From: Lucinisca nassula
Taxonomy: Eukaryota > Mollusca > Bivalvia > Lucinida > Lucinidae
Length of the DNA stretch: 64,000 nt
Reading direction: 5' to 3'
NCBI GenBank assembly: GCA_963580285.1
Contig: OY757010.1
Span: forward strand, 219,313,234-219,377,233
This document shows, piece after piece, positions 21,913 through 32,640 of this stretch (positions are counted from its first letter, which is position 1; every line of letters begins with the position of its first letter). The notes beneath the pieces are model-generated. The model saw nothing but the letters and a program-made list of their open reading frames with translations. It ran no database searches and had not been told where the DNA came from. The translations under genes and the position numbers were made by a program.

Positions 21913-23237
21913 TGCTAGGTTCCCACTGTCGTGCGATCCGTTACGAACGCCACGATTGGCCATTCGTAGCTGGTCGCGGAATATTCTCTGAAAGTTCAGG
22001 TTTGGATACGAGGTGATGAGAGTCGATACGTTCTGGTACGATTCGTTGCGCTCGGATGCAATCCAATCACGATTTGTCAATTTCAGGTATCACGATCAGC
22101 CACGGTCTGCTCTCACGTTCAGATACGACCAAATGCGTTCCGATAGAATTGTTGCGATCCAGTCTACGACTTGGTCTCGATCTATAACGATCATCACGAT
22201 CGAGTGCCCCGAATTGGGACGATCTGATACGTGCAGATACGTTCTTATACGCTCATCACGAGCCCATGCGCTCCATTATGATAGCATACGACTGTCGTCT
22301 CGATGTTTTTCACGATCATGATCGAGGGCGATCACGATTTGGGCTACGACTTGACCCCGACTGGTATATATACAGCCGGACTGACCATGGACTTAATTGT
22401 TTCTTGATTATTTTACAGCATAAACACTGACCCTCAACCATTGATGATGGTAGGAGTTGCGGATGATGACAATGTGGCAATTTGTCTGGCTCGAATGGGT
22501 CAGGCTTGCCTTTTCCATTCTTAGCTTCCATTAACCTTGGATGGCCTGTTTCAAAGGCTTTAGAAATACTAGACAAGGCCTGTATAAACCAGGGATGGCA
22601 GGATCGATCTCGAGCTTCTCCAGACATTCGGATGAGTCTAGAAACCGAGGTTCCGTCTCCGTATGACCTTAGTTATTGGTGGGACGTAAAACTGAAATAC
22701 ACTCACTCACTCACTCACTCACTCATGAGCAGATCGCTGAATGAGTCGCAATAAATCTTGAGAGCTCGAAATAGATCGTGAACGTTCGTATAAAAACGTA
22801 GCCTACTCGTATCTAATCGCATTTACTCGTATCATCTCGTATCTGATGAAGAGTCGTTCGTGACAGGTCTTGAGCAATGGCACCCGACAGAGCGTAACAA
22901 ATCGTGACAGATCTTGTGAGATCGCAACACATCTCAACAGAACGCTGTGCTTGTTTTGTCCAAGATTGGCCCCGATCACCGCGATTTGGAAGCACGATTA
23001 GATGCGATCCGTCGCGCTTTGTTACGATGCAACACGATGTGATACGATGATCCCGATTTGAAATCGATCGTGTTGATCGTGGAAAAATTTTGAACCGTTC
23101 AAAAATTTTCTACGATTAACACGATTGCCACGACTGACCTCAAGATCTGATAAGATCTGATAGGATCACCACGATTAGTCCACGATTAAGAACACGATTG
23201 CAATCGTGGCGCGAATCGTGATAGTGGGAACATAGCA
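21913..23237. mobile_element. Element K: TTA-flanked, ACGAT-rich TIR element
   Basis: Ends TGCTAGGTTCCCACTGTC and GATAGTGGGAACATAGCA with TTA on both sides (21910-21912, 23238-23240). A 3-bp TTA duplication fits PIF/Harbinger-type elements, though the TIR was not matched to a known family. The interior is saturated with CACGAT, ATCGTG, GATACG and CGATC in both orientations. An S4 SINE interrupts it. No transposase ORF. Confidence 0.75.
22400..22735 (+). mobile_element. SINE S4 inside element K
   Basis: GGCTCGAATGGGTCAGG region followed by CGAGGTTCCGTCTCCGTATG, TTGGTGGGACGTAAAACTG and (ACTC)n. The left boundary is uncertain and no target duplication was identified. Confidence 0.6.
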
Positions 23238-23299
23238 TTAACAAGTTCCACAAATCAATGCATGTATTTTCTATAAATGAGCAAATGGAGAAAAGGGTT

Positions 23300-23650
23300 A
23301 GCTCCCCTTGAAAATGGAGCATGATAGAGCACTTGCCTCTGATGCTAGAGGCCCCAGGTTCGCTCCCCGGCAGGGGTGATAAAATTTAGGTGTCTGAACA
23401 GGCTCGATTGGCTACTGTGCAGGGATGAATGTCATGAAGTGTGCTGTCCTTCAGTTTGGGATGTTAACTGGAGGCCCCCTGTGCAGGGAGTTGTTCCCTG
23501 CACAGGTTGAAGATCCCTATCATATTACAATTACATGATTACTGTATAGGCTCTGGGGTGTACAACATACACTGTCTCTGTTCCCTCCTGCGGTCAAGGT
23601 GAAATTGGAAGAAAGAAAGACAGAGAACTAGAAAGAAAGAGTTCAAACAA
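23300..23650 (+). mobile_element. SINE S5 (tRNA-derived)
   Basis: ATGATAGAGCACTTGCCTCT and CCCAGGTTCGCTCCCCGG give A- and B-like boxes. A unique body with a GTGCAGGGAGTTGTTCCCTG hairpin follows, then a GAAAGAAAGA-type tail. Confidence 0.65.
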
Positions 23651-23955
23651 ACAAACCTGGAAACATGAGAATACAAGTATGGAATTTTGTTTCTAAATCA
23701 TTATCTGTTGTATGTTTATGAAGAAAACAAATGGAAGCTTCAGGAAATCTTTGAAATGTCTTATCATTCAATCTGTTTATTTTCAGAGAGTTTCTCATTA
23801 AACAGAAAATGAGAAAAATATCAGGGGGCTTGTAGATTAAGAGATCAAACTTTCTCACATGATTTTAAAGGCACCATAAAACTCCAAAAGAAATGTTTTC
23901 AGAGGAAAACAATGTCTCCACACCATAAAAATATCTTAAACACCCAATTGACTTT
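23651..23955. other. No recognised feature
   Basis: Unassigned sequence. Confidence 0.45.
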
Positions 23956-24745
23956 AATAACTAGGTTAAAGTCACCAAACAAGCCAGTTTTGGCCTTGGC
24001 CCAAAATTGACTGTTTTTGGGGTGTTGTGACCTTGAAATAAAAAGGTCAATGTCACCAAAATCTGATCAAATCTGCAGTTTGTTGTAATGATATATTGTT
24101 TCAAGTTTGACGAAAATCAATCAATTCGTTAATGAGAAAGAGTGCAGACAAGCCTGATATTTGGCCCAAAATTGACTGTTTTTAGGAGCCTGTGACCTTG
24201 AAACAAACGTCAAGGTCACCAAAATCTAATCAAATCTGCGGTATGTTGTAAAGATATATTGTAGCAGGTTTGACTAAAATCAATCAATTCCTTAATGAGA
24301 TAAGAGTGCAGACAAGCCATTTTTGGCCCAAAAATGACTGTTTTTGGGTCGCTGTGAGGTCAAGGTCACCAAAAGTGAGGTCAAGGTCACCACAATCTAA
24401 TCAAATCTGCAGTTTGTTGTAATGATATATTGTACTTACTTTGACTAAAATTGATCAATTCCTTAATGAGAGTGCAGACACGCCATTTTTGGCCCAAAAA
24501 TGACTGTTTTCCTTGAAAATGAAGTCAAGGTCACCAAAATCTAATAAAATCTGTGGTAAGTTGTAATGATATATTGTACCAAGTGTGAGGGAATTTCATC
24601 AATTCATTCTTAAGACAGGGTGCAGACAAGCCACTAGCTAGAATTGACATTTTTGGGGGGCCTATGCCCTTGAAAATAAGGTCAAGGACATCAAAAGCTA
24701 ACCAAATTGTTGGTAGGTTGTATGATGATATTGTACCAAGTTTGA
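23956..24745 (+). repeat. Tandem array, unit about 160 bp
   Basis: AATCTGCAGTTTGTTGTAAT and variants recur at about 24070, 24232, 24404, 24549 and 24704, with AAGGTCACCAAAATCTAATC in each unit. Neither a 5' nor a 3' hairpin cap is visible. Confidence 0.75.
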
Positions 24746-24746
24746 G

Positions 24747-24826
24747 CATTTTGCGGCGTCTGATCTGGGCCTGCACTGTTTGCCAGGGTACCCATTTAGG
24801 GGTTTCTGGTACTAAATAGGATAAAG
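24747..24826. mobile_element. MITE B half copy beside a splice donor
   Basis: TTGCGGCGTCTGATCTGGGC, CTGCACTGTTTGCC and GGGGTTTCTGGTACTAAATA; ends about 45 bases from the donor at 24871. Confidence 0.75.
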
Positions 24827-24871
24827 TTATATGATAGGGTGTCCTAGTGCATTTGGAGAAATATTCTGTAC

Positions 24872-25013
24872 CTGCCCATTTCCAAAACGTCCCTGTATCT
24901 CGACCATCGTGATGACCACCAATCTGTTTAGGTCAATCTGAAGAAATTCATACGAGTCCCGACTTATTGGGGTTTTGGGGCACCATGCTCCACCATTGGT
25001 TTCTGTGCGAATC
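24872..25013 (-). CDS. DDR-like: DDR-like gene, internal coding exon (core of discoidin domain)
   Basis: Minus-strand exon of 142 bases: one base completing an Arg codon, then 47 codons. The acceptor is TTTATTTTCAG and the donor CAG|GTACAG. The peptide carries the DDR-type discoidin signature: NGGAWCPKTPI near the start, EFLQIDLNRLVVITMV in the middle, IQGRFGNGQ at the end. The Cys of GAWCP is one expected disulphide partner, and the Arg of QGR corresponds to a collagen-contact Arg of DDR2 (family knowledge). Both neighbouring junctions keep frame. Other F5/8C proteins such as neurexin-IV-like ones are possible, but GAWCP plus QGRFGNGQGQEY fits DDR best. A half copy of MITE B starts about 45 bases beyond the donor. 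Confidence 0.88.
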
Positions 25014-25185
25014 CTGAAAATAAATATACCAAAATCATGATGAAGTCATTCACCAACAAAAGAAATGAGTTGACCTAACATATTCAAAAGTTTTTTTTTT
25101 TTGTTTTTTTTTCATTTTAACATCACACTTACAAGAACATGTAGACAAAAGTGGGTTTTAGCAGAGTAATGGGTATATACCTCGT

Positions 25186-25312
25186 ACAGTAAAATTACGC
25201 TATTAAGACCACCTAAAATTAAGACTAATTCTGCTTTAAAAAGCTTATTTTCAAGACTGCACTTAATATTTTTTGTGTTTTCTTCCCGCAGTGACCTAAT
25301 GTACCTTATTTT
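25186..25312. mobile_element. MITE G, partial
   Basis: TACAGTAAAATTACGCTATT then AAGACCACCTAAAATTAAG match G ends; the right part is missing. Confidence 0.65.
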
Positions 25313-25317
25313 TTCTT

Positions 25318-25755
25318 TAACCCTTGTCCTGCTGAATAAATTAATTTAGTCACACCCATATCTGACTATCAACCAATCAAATTACTTGATATTACATATC
25401 TGTTCCACAGGCCTCGTTGACTCAGTCCGATGCGTGTCTGACTGGTGATCAGGAGGACGCGGGTTCGACTCCTGCTGGGGTCGGCAACATTCTTTCGTGG
25501 AGATTGATCATGAAATCTTTTCTACAGTCATTGTCTCCCTTACGCTGATTCAAGAAGGGTAGTTGTCAGTTTCTGGCGAAAGAATGTGCACTGTACTGGT
25601 TAACCGCTTACGTATAAGCCTGCCCAGGAAAGTGTGGATAGGTAAACTGACTGGCTCAAAAATGACCTAAATAGTGTTGACTGGGCCATTAAACTCCAAT
25701 ACAAACAAACAAACAAACATATCTGTTCCATTCACAAACTGCACATTCTTTTGCC
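25318..25755. mobile_element. MITE A interrupted by SINE S1
   Basis: TTAACCCTTGTCCTGCTG and ACCAATCAAATTACTTGATA belong to A. A resumes at 25731 with TTCACAAACTGCA and is then lost. Confidence 0.7.
25408..25716 (+). mobile_element. SINE S1, full length with perfect 14-bp target duplication
   Basis: ACATATCTGTTCCA at 25394-25407 and 25717-25730 delimit it. tRNA-like head: GACTCAGTCCGATGCG (A box) and GGGTTCGACTCCTGC (B box); body with GTCAGTTTCTGGCGAAAG; tail GTTGACTGGGCCATTAAACT then (CAAA)n. It is nested in MITE A. Confidence 0.92.
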
Positions 25756-25782
25756 AAAAAACTTGAATCAGCAGATTTTTTT

Positions 25783-25945
25783 TTTTTTGATTTGGGGTTT
25801 AACGTCCCCGTCAACACTGTAAAGGTTATTTTGGAGACGTTGCTTCCAATTTTGTTGGACTTTTACCCGACAATGAAAGGACATCTCAAGCCCTGTCACC
25901 CAATGAAACCAATAGGGTTTATTAGCATGGGCGGTCCGTTCAATC
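25783..25945 (-). mobile_element. SINE S2, truncated
   Basis: GATTTGGGGTTTAACGTCCC through ATTAGCATGGGCGGTCCG; the 5' third is absent. Confidence 0.8.
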
Positions 25946-26027
25946 AGCAGAGAAGGGAGAGAATAACCATAAGATATCATGATCAATCACCACTAAAAAA
26001 TATTGCCCATCTGGCAGGGATAGAATC

Positions 26028-26085
26028 CATTCTGCGGTGTCTGATCTAGGCTTGCACTGTTTGCCAAGGTACCCTTATCAGCACC
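26028..26085. mobile_element. MITE B half copy
   Basis: CATTCTGCGGTGTCTGATCT and TGCACTGTTTGCCAAGGTAC. Confidence 0.65.
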
Positions 26086-26331
26086 CTTCTTTCTTTTTTT
26101 TTTTTTTGGGAGATACCAGAGCTACTTTTTCTTCAAATCATAAAAAAGACACCTGTCAAAGATATAAAATTTATTTTTATGAGTAAATTGAGAAGTAAAT
26201 AATTCACACTTAGAGTGTATTAATGCTTTAATAAATAATTAAACTGCTTTTATGCCTCATAAATGGTACAGGTCAAGTTTCATAGATATAAAAGAGAAAT
26301 GGATATTTGCTCAAGGGAGGTTACTATTTCC

Positions 26332-26540
26332 CACACAGTAAAATTCCTATATTAAGACAACCTTTGGGACTGTTCAAAAGTGGTCTTAAAGACCACTTTT
26401 GAAAAGTCCCGAAGGTGGTCCCTGTCCAGAACATACTGTTTTCAGAAAACACAACCGAACATAACTGCCCCTTCTATGAAAAGCCTTTTAAACCAGAATT
26501 GGTCTTAATTCTTAGGTGGTCTTGATAGATAAATTTTACT
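26332..26540. mobile_element. MITE G
   Basis: ACAGTAAAATTCCTATATTA at left, AGGTGGTCTTGATAGATAAA then TTTTACTGTA at right. Internal inverted repeat AAGTGGTCTTAAAGACCACT. Confidence 0.8.
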
Positions 26541-27113
26541 GTACACCTTTAACACTCTTTATAACACCAATGTTTGGACCCAAAGCAGAAACAGTGTTAG
26601 TAAATGAACCATGTAATATCCAAGTGAAAATGATTAGATTACCAAGAACTGAGAATTCCACCAAACCTGTAGTAAACTTGGCCACTTGGGTGAATGTTAG
26701 GATGGTCGCAAACGTTGACGGATTGACCAACAGATGAATGAATGGATGAAAATTTGGATTCCTATATGGGCCATATTAATAGCAGGCGCAACAAAAATGA
26801 CCCTAAAAACGGCTGTTTAATATCATTTTTCTATATCACATATACATCTTTGGGATCCATGGTTAACCCTTATCCCGCTGAACACAACAACTCCTACCTT
26901 TGCAAACAGTGTAGATCCAGTGATCAGGATCTACCCTTACTGTCATTCAGTTTGCAAATTTCAATGAATACAACTATATAAAGTAATTTGATTGGTTGAT
27001 AATCAGAAATGGACATGTCAAAATTAATTATTCAGCAGGATAAAGTTTAAACTGTGTCAGTACATCCAAAACCATGTTATAATGAATAGTGTTATAAAGA
27101 GGTTGTGGTCAAT
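26541..27113. mobile_element. MITE H carrying a nested MITE A
   Basis: Left part CTCTTTATAACACCAATGTT, right part CCATGTTATAATGAATAGTG and AAGAGGTTGTGG are H. About 130 bp of unrelated sequence (26650-26800) and MITE A (26873-27050) interrupt it. Confidence 0.6.
26873..27050. mobile_element. MITE A, shortened
   Basis: TTAACCCTTATCCCGCTG to CAGCAGGATAAAGTTTAA; the hairpin apex is deleted (GATCCAGTGATCAGGATC). Confidence 0.8.
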
Positions 27114-27227
27114 ACCTTGGTCTTCCTTATCAATAAGATTTCTTCTCAAAGAAAAAAAATTTCCTCCATTAAAACAGGAGCTGCATATTTAATTCTTTCC
27201 TTAAAAATTGCAGTACTGTAAAAATCC

Positions 27228-27440
27228 TTAACCCTTGTCCTGCTGAATATTCATATATGCCACACCCACTACTGATTATCAACCAATCAGATTCCTTGAT
27301 GCAAATTATTGCAACAGATTCATAAATTAAGTGACAAACAATGAAGATCCTGATCAGATGGCTTCTGAAGAAGCCATCTGATCTGGATCTGCATTGTTTG
27401 ACAGATAAGATTTATTGGGGTTCAGCAGGACAAGGGTTAA
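27228..27440. mobile_element. MITE A (subtype CCCTTGTCCTGCTG)
   Basis: TTAA both sides; TIR intact at both ends; palindrome ACAAACAATGAAGATCCTGA. Confidence 0.88.
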
Positions 27441-27454
27441 ATATTCGGAAACCT

Positions 27455-27610
27455 TGATGTAATTCTCCTTAAGTTTTAACAACTTTGTTTCATCATCCTG
27501 CAAGGAGAACAAACAGTGTAGACCCTGATAAGACTACTCCTTCAAGAGCAGTCTGATCTAGGTTTGCACTGTTTGCCAAAGCCTGTCTGTCCCAATACTT
27601 TGGATCATGC
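27455..27610. mobile_element. MITE C, 5' shortened
   Basis: ATTCGGAAACCTTGATGTAA, AACAAACAGTGTAGACCCTG palindrome, TGTCCCAATACTTTGGATCA. Confidence 0.65.
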
Positions 27611-27714
27611 CTAGGATTTCTTCTCAAAGAAAAAATTGACTCTATTAAAACAGAATATTTAATTCTTTCATTTAACAGTTGGAACCATTTTCAGAGGGGC
27701 CCCAGCTATAATAT

Positions 27715-28072
27715 ACAGTAAAACTTCGATGGCTCGAACTCCGATGGCTTGTTTACCATGGATGAGTCGAACGCTTTCTTGAGTCCGCAGGGAATAAATC
27801 CTCCAAATACGATATAGGGGTAATTTAGGAAGATTTTCTTCATTCATCTTGCAAATGTATGCCTTGTGTACTCATTAGAATCGCCTCGATGAGGTGATTC
27901 TAATGAGTACACACAACATACATTTATAATACAGAACACTGGAAAGGTATCCACAGTTATCTCCATTATGCCTCCTGGTATGGCACTAAAAGTAACCCTC
28001 TATGGCTCGAACTACCACTGTCTCGAACAAATTTTCATGGTCCCAAAGGGGAGCCATCGAAGTTCGACTGTA
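27715..28072. mobile_element. MITE J: TA-flanked, pogo-like TIR
   Basis: ACAGTAAAACTTCGATGGCT at left, GCCATCGAAGTTCGACTGT at right with TA outside each. CAGT..AACTTCGATGGCTCGAAC is typical of Tc1/mariner-pogo ends. Contains hairpin D at 27865-27913. Confidence 0.75.
27865..27913. repeat. Hairpin D
   Basis: TGTGTACTCATTAGAATCGC through CTC, loop GAT, then its mirror: a 23-bp stem with one mismatch. Confidence 0.8.
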
Positions 28073-28361
28073 TAAGCAAATCAAACAAGGAGACAACACA
28101 CCAAAGTGGTCTCCCTTGTCAAGAATGTCAGGAAGTCTTGGTGTATCAACTCCCTTTAAAATGTATGTGTACCAGAATACAGTGAAATCCAGACCATTTA
28201 TCATATTTGTGGACTATCAGTTAACATTAAATGAATATTTTAACACTTTTTATGGCTTCTAACTTTCACAAAGAATGCTGCTTTTCTTCTTTATAGCAAT
28301 CATCAGCAGACCATTCACATGCTTTTCTCTAACAAATAAGAAACCCAAACACTTCACCACA

Positions 28362-28540
28362 GCCTCTTCATAACATATAGAACTATTCAGACTGTATTCA
28401 ATCAGAAACCTCTTTATTTAAAAACACATTTATAATATTTATTTATGGTCATTTTTCTATACAATTAATCTTTACATTTTTGCATTACTGGCCATTTCTC
28501 TATGATCTTTAATTTTGGAATCCATATGTGAAGCTATAAC
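28362..28540. mobile_element. MITE H, degraded
   Basis: CACCACAGCCTCTTCATAAC and TTTATGGTCATTTTTCTATA. Confidence 0.5.
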
Positions 28541-28574
28541 AGCACATCAATGTCATCATCACCATCATCATCGG

Positions 28575-28870
28575 ATTTTTGATTAACATGCAGGTACAGG
28601 GGCAACATCCACATAAGTGGCTTGCTGCAATTGCATGGCAGATCTCACACCAGATTTCCAGGTATGTCTATCGCCAGGAGCTTCCACTCGGCGATCCCTC
28701 TCTGTCAGCTGCTTCTAGGTCATCTTGGGCCTCCCAGGCTCACATTTTTCAATCCTCCTGCTTGTCATAAGGCTGTCTTTACTGCACCGTTGGAGTGTTC
28801 GACAAGTCCATAACAGTGAAGCCTTCTCTCCTTCAGGATGAGGTCCAGCTCCTCAATGCTGAAGCTGGGC
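28575..28870 (-). pseudogene. C-terminal fragment of a LINE reverse transcriptase ORF
   Basis: Minus-strand reading gives fragments with the tail typical of Nimb/RTE-like LINE proteins: EELDLILKERRLHCYGLVEH, SNGAVKTA, then DREGSPSGSSW and RSGVRSAMQLQQA-like text across frame changes and stops. Broken, no intact frame. Assigned by memory of the LINE C-terminal phrase (GHVERSSGAV; RPKLTWK; WRSGVRSAM). Confidence 0.55.
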
Positions 28871-29071
28871 AAGTAGACAGTTATAAAGTAGATCAAATCA
28901 CTGACATGTTATATGCTCGTGATTTGATCTACTTTACAACTGACCTCAAAACTGTGATTTATTACTAAAATCATAGGCAGAGCTAATCTATTTCTTAACT
29001 GTGTTACAATCACATTTTTGTGCACTTTGAAAATGTCAAACTTCTGCAAGTTGTGACTGGTGCTTGGAGGT

Positions 29072-29272
29072 GTAACCTTTATCCTGGTGAATAAATTTAT
29101 TTGCCATACCCATTTCTGTCTAGCAGCCAATAAAATCATTTGGTATATAGTAAATTCACTGAGTGACAAACAGCGTAGATCCTGATCAGATGGCTTCTGA
29201 AGAAGCCATCTGATCTGGATCTACACTGTTTGCAAGGGTAGGGGTTTTCTTGTTCAGCAGGGTAAGAGTTAA
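29072..29272. mobile_element. MITE A, left end mutated
   Basis: GTAACCTTTATCCTGGTG at left, CAGCAGGGTAAGAGTTAA at right; palindrome intact. Confidence 0.8.
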
Positions 29273-29564
29273 CAAACTGAAATGGTCAATAATCTCCTAT
29301 TCTACATGGGGATCTGGTATAAAAATACTGAAATGAAAATCAATGCTTTCAAGGATTTACTTTTTTTTTCATGCTCAATAAGGTTATTGATGCAGCTATT
29401 CGAAATGTTACATTGACACAATTAAATTAAACAAAATTGGCAAAACAAACTGATATCTGATTACTCTCTCCATTGTCGGAGATTTGAAAATTGCTTCCAA
29501 TCAACTAAAAGAAGCCAGTCAATTTAAAATGATGACATCATGACAAAATGAGAATTTCAGACTT

Positions 29565-29793
29565 TTAACCCATTTCAGACTGGAAACTCCTAAACGGGTA
29601 CAGTGGCAAACAGTGCAAGCCCAGATCAGAAGCCGCAGAACGCGGCGTCTGATCAAGGCCTCCACTGTTTGCTAAAACTTCAGTCATTTTCCAAATAAAT
29701 TTTGAAGAAAACACAACCTAACACCCCTAAATTTTGAAATGGACTCCTGCTATATATAAGGAGGAAGATTCCATTTGGTACAAAAAGGGTTAA
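29565..29793. mobile_element. MITE B
   Basis: TTAACCCATTTCAGACTGG to GGTACAAAAAGGGTTAA; palindrome around GCCGCAGAACGCGGCG. Confidence 0.85.
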
Positions 29794-29814
29794 GGGTGAT
29801 TCACACTACATCAT

Positions 29815-29907
29815 TGTAACCCCTTTTACACTAAATGGAATATTCCGTCTTTTATGAAGCAGGTGTCCATTTCGCAATTGCTAGTGTCCTAATTTGGGGT
29901 TTCCCAT
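29815..29907. mobile_element. MITE B deletion fragment
   Basis: TAACCCCTTTTACACTAAAT, GCAGGTGTCCATTTCGCAAT and TTTGGGGTTTCCC retain B ends without the palindrome. Confidence 0.6.
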
Positions 29908-30141
29908 TTAACCCATTTAGTACCAGAAACCCCAAAACGGGTACCCTGGCAAACAGTGCAGTGCAGGCCCAGATCAGACGCCGCAGAAAGTGGCGTCTGA
30001 TCAGGGTCTCCACTGTTTGTTAAAAGTTCAGCCATTTTTCAAATAAATTTTGAAGAAAACAGAACCTGACACCCCTAGATTTTGAAATGGGCTCATGCAA
30101 TATATAAGGAGGAAGATTCCATTTGGTACAAAAAGGGTTAA
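29908..30141. mobile_element. MITE B, intact
   Basis: TTAA both sides. Carries a small duplication CAGTGCAGTGCAGG in the palindrome arm. Third B-type sequence within 580 bp. Confidence 0.87.
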
Positions 30142-30714
30142 AGTGGGTTAAGCCCACAAACAATGCTTTCCAAAAATGGTTTGGAGACAGTCTGAAGCCA
30201 ATACATATTAGAATTACATCTATGGTTTATTCCCAAATTAAATTATTACATCAAATACATCTTCCCTATAGTCAGTAGAAATGGCTGAAATCTAACGAGT
30301 CTGGCAGCTTTCTGGATTATCTCTGTGAAATCATCAGACACTGGTCCATTACCTATTTCAGGGGTGCTAGACTTATTTTAATTGTTGTACAAAAAAATTC
30401 CGTACTTCAAGCAAACAGTGGGGTCCCTGATCAGATGCCAAATCTTCTGATTTTGGGACACACTGTTTTTTTCTATATCCTTGGCCTATACGATAGGTAA
30501 GGAGATTTTTTTACTAAAACGTACAGTAATAAGATACATTGACCCATAAAATGCAAATCACGACAATTGTCATCTGCTTTGTCTTCTGCTGGTTACATTA
30601 AAGTCATTTTTGAAACAGTGTGGACCCAGATCAGACCTCTGTTAAAAACAACCTTGAATCTGAACTGTGATCAAAACTGGACAACCACTGAAATAAAATA
30701 TACTGGTAGGCTGC

Positions 30715-30875
30715 AAGGTCTTTTTTTTTTCTTTTTGAAGATTATGTCACTCATATCGAGCCGATCATAACAAGCAGAGGTGGGCAAAAACTGGAGTACC
30801 CAGAGAAAAACCACCTGACCTTCCATTGCAGAACTAGGCGCCCAGGGTTGGTTTACTGGGGTATACATTACAAAT
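30715..30875 (-). mobile_element. SINE S3, partial
   Basis: ATATCGAGCCGATCATAAC, AGAGGTGGGCAAAAACTGGA, CCACCTGACCTTCC and GCGCCCAGGG; T-rich tail side at left. Confidence 0.65.
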
Positions 30876-30879
30876 GTAA

Positions 30880-31092
30880 TTAACCCTTATCTTGCTGTTC
30901 ACAACAACCCCTATCTTTGGAAACAGTGTAGGTCCAGATCAGATGGCTTCTGAAGAAGCCATCTGATCAGGATCTACACTGTTTAGCATTCAGTTTATGA
31001 ATTTGTAGCAATAAATTACATCAAGTAATTTGATTGGTTGATAGACAGAAATGGGTGTGGCTTAAATGAATATTCAGCAAGATAAGGGTTAA
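30880..31092. mobile_element. MITE A, intact
   Basis: Nearly identical to 11766-11978, TTAA both sides. Confidence 0.9.
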
Positions 31093-31409
31093 TGAAGAAA
31101 CAATTTTGTCTATATTTATACTAACAAGTTAACTGTCAATGATTGTTGCCATGCTGCCGCTACCAATATTGATTCTGTATCTTTACACCACCTAGTGGGT
31201 AATTAAATGCTTCTCTGTAACTCAGAAAAAACAGTTTTCTATTGAACCAATTGTTAGAAGGTCAACTACAGCCAAAAGAAATAGATGCAAAATTAGGCTG
31301 GGGATTAGGTGGCAATTTTCACTGAATCTTTGATATTGGTTGTGGTAATGAGGTTTTCTGTCCTTCCTTTTCCTGAAAATATCAAGGCCAGTGCCTTCAA
31401 TCTTTGTTT

Positions 31410-31530
31410 GTTTTGTTTGTTTGATTCGAGGCTAAATGTCCTCTTCAACACTGTAAAGGTCATTATGGAGACTTGCTTCCAATTGTGTGGGACTTTTACC
31501 CAACACTGAGATGAAATGACACCTAAATTA
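31410..31530 (-). mobile_element. SINE S2, 3' fragment
   Basis: GTTTGTTTGATTCGAGGCTA, CTTCAACACTGTAAAGGTCA, GAGATGAAATGACACC. Confidence 0.7.
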
Positions 31531-31639
31531 TTGCTATGAATCTGTAAAATCCAAAACAGACTTCAGAAAGTCAATCAAAAGAACATCAAATTCCTTTTGC
31601 TAAAAGAAAAATGATTACTCCCCTTCAGGGTCTTTCTGC

Positions 31640-31852
31640 TTAACCTTTATCCTGCTGTAGGCAACAAGCCCTATCTTTGCAAACAGTGTAGATCCAGATC
31701 AGATGGCTTCTGAAGAAGCCATCTGATCAGGATCTACTCTGTTTGACATTCAGTTTATGAATATGTATAAATAAATTGTATGAAGTAATCTGATTGGTTC
31801 AAAGTCAGAAATGGGTGTGGCTTAATTGAATGTTCAGCAGGTTAAAGGTTAA
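31640..31852. mobile_element. MITE A
   Basis: TTAACCTTTATCCTGCTG and CAGCAGGTTAAAGGTTAA; palindrome intact. Confidence 0.87.
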
Positions 31853-32169
31853 TGAGCGTGTTGATGGTCAAAATGTTAACTTACTGTTCTAGTAAGAACA
31901 ATTTCTAATACAGTGTTTTGTTGTCTTTGAACAACTACCTTAAATTGCTTATGAGTACCGCGAACACCCACAGGCTCTTTAAAGTGACTCCAGAAAATAT
32001 ATCTGATATTACATCGAATCCCCACTGTATCTCAAACCCCTATTCTCAGTGGCCAAGTCTTGATTGTTGCTTTTGGAGTTTAAAATGCCACAGTCAACAA
32101 AAGTTTAAAGTCAGATAACTAGTATTTAAACCTCTTTTCCAGGGCATGCTTAGTACTAAATCTAAGCCC

Positions 32170-32375
32170 TTAACCATTGTCCTGCTGAACCCGGATATGC
32201 CTTATTTTCCAAACAATGAAGATCCAGATCAGATGGCTTCTGCCATCCGATCAGGATCTACATGTTTGCCATTCAGATTGTGAATTTGTTGCAATAATTT
32301 GCATCAAGTAATCTGATTGGTTGATAATCGGTAGTGGGTGTGGCATATATGAAAATTCAGCAGAACAAGGGTTAA
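32170..32375. mobile_element. MITE A
   Basis: TTAACCATTGTCCTGCTG and CAGCAGAACAAGGGTTAA; the hairpin apex is shortened. Confidence 0.85.
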
Positions 32376-32435
32376 TTAACCATCTACTGCCAATATCTTG
32401 AATCAGTGGACTTGGTATATTGCCTCTTTCAAGAT

Positions 32436-32640
32436 TAACCCATTTTAGACAGGATTTTATTCCACCAAAAAGGACACTAAAAAAAACCAATGCACTAAGC
32501 CCAGATCAGACACCCCATTCTGTGGTGACCATGATTTCTAGATTCCACTGTTTGCAGACCTGACATCCCTTAATTTCGAAATGGTCTCCTTCTTTATTAT
32601 ACAGAAGGCAGAAGAATCCATTCAGTACAGAAAAGATAAA
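32436..32640. mobile_element. MITE B, degraded
   Basis: TTAACCCATTTTAGACAGG, GCCCAGATCAGACACCCCAT and AAGAATCCATTCAGTACAGA. Confidence 0.6.

Noticed and set aside
22013..22321. 102-codon frame rich in Arg, Ser and Asp
   Set aside because: Generated by CGAT/ACGA motif repeats of element K.
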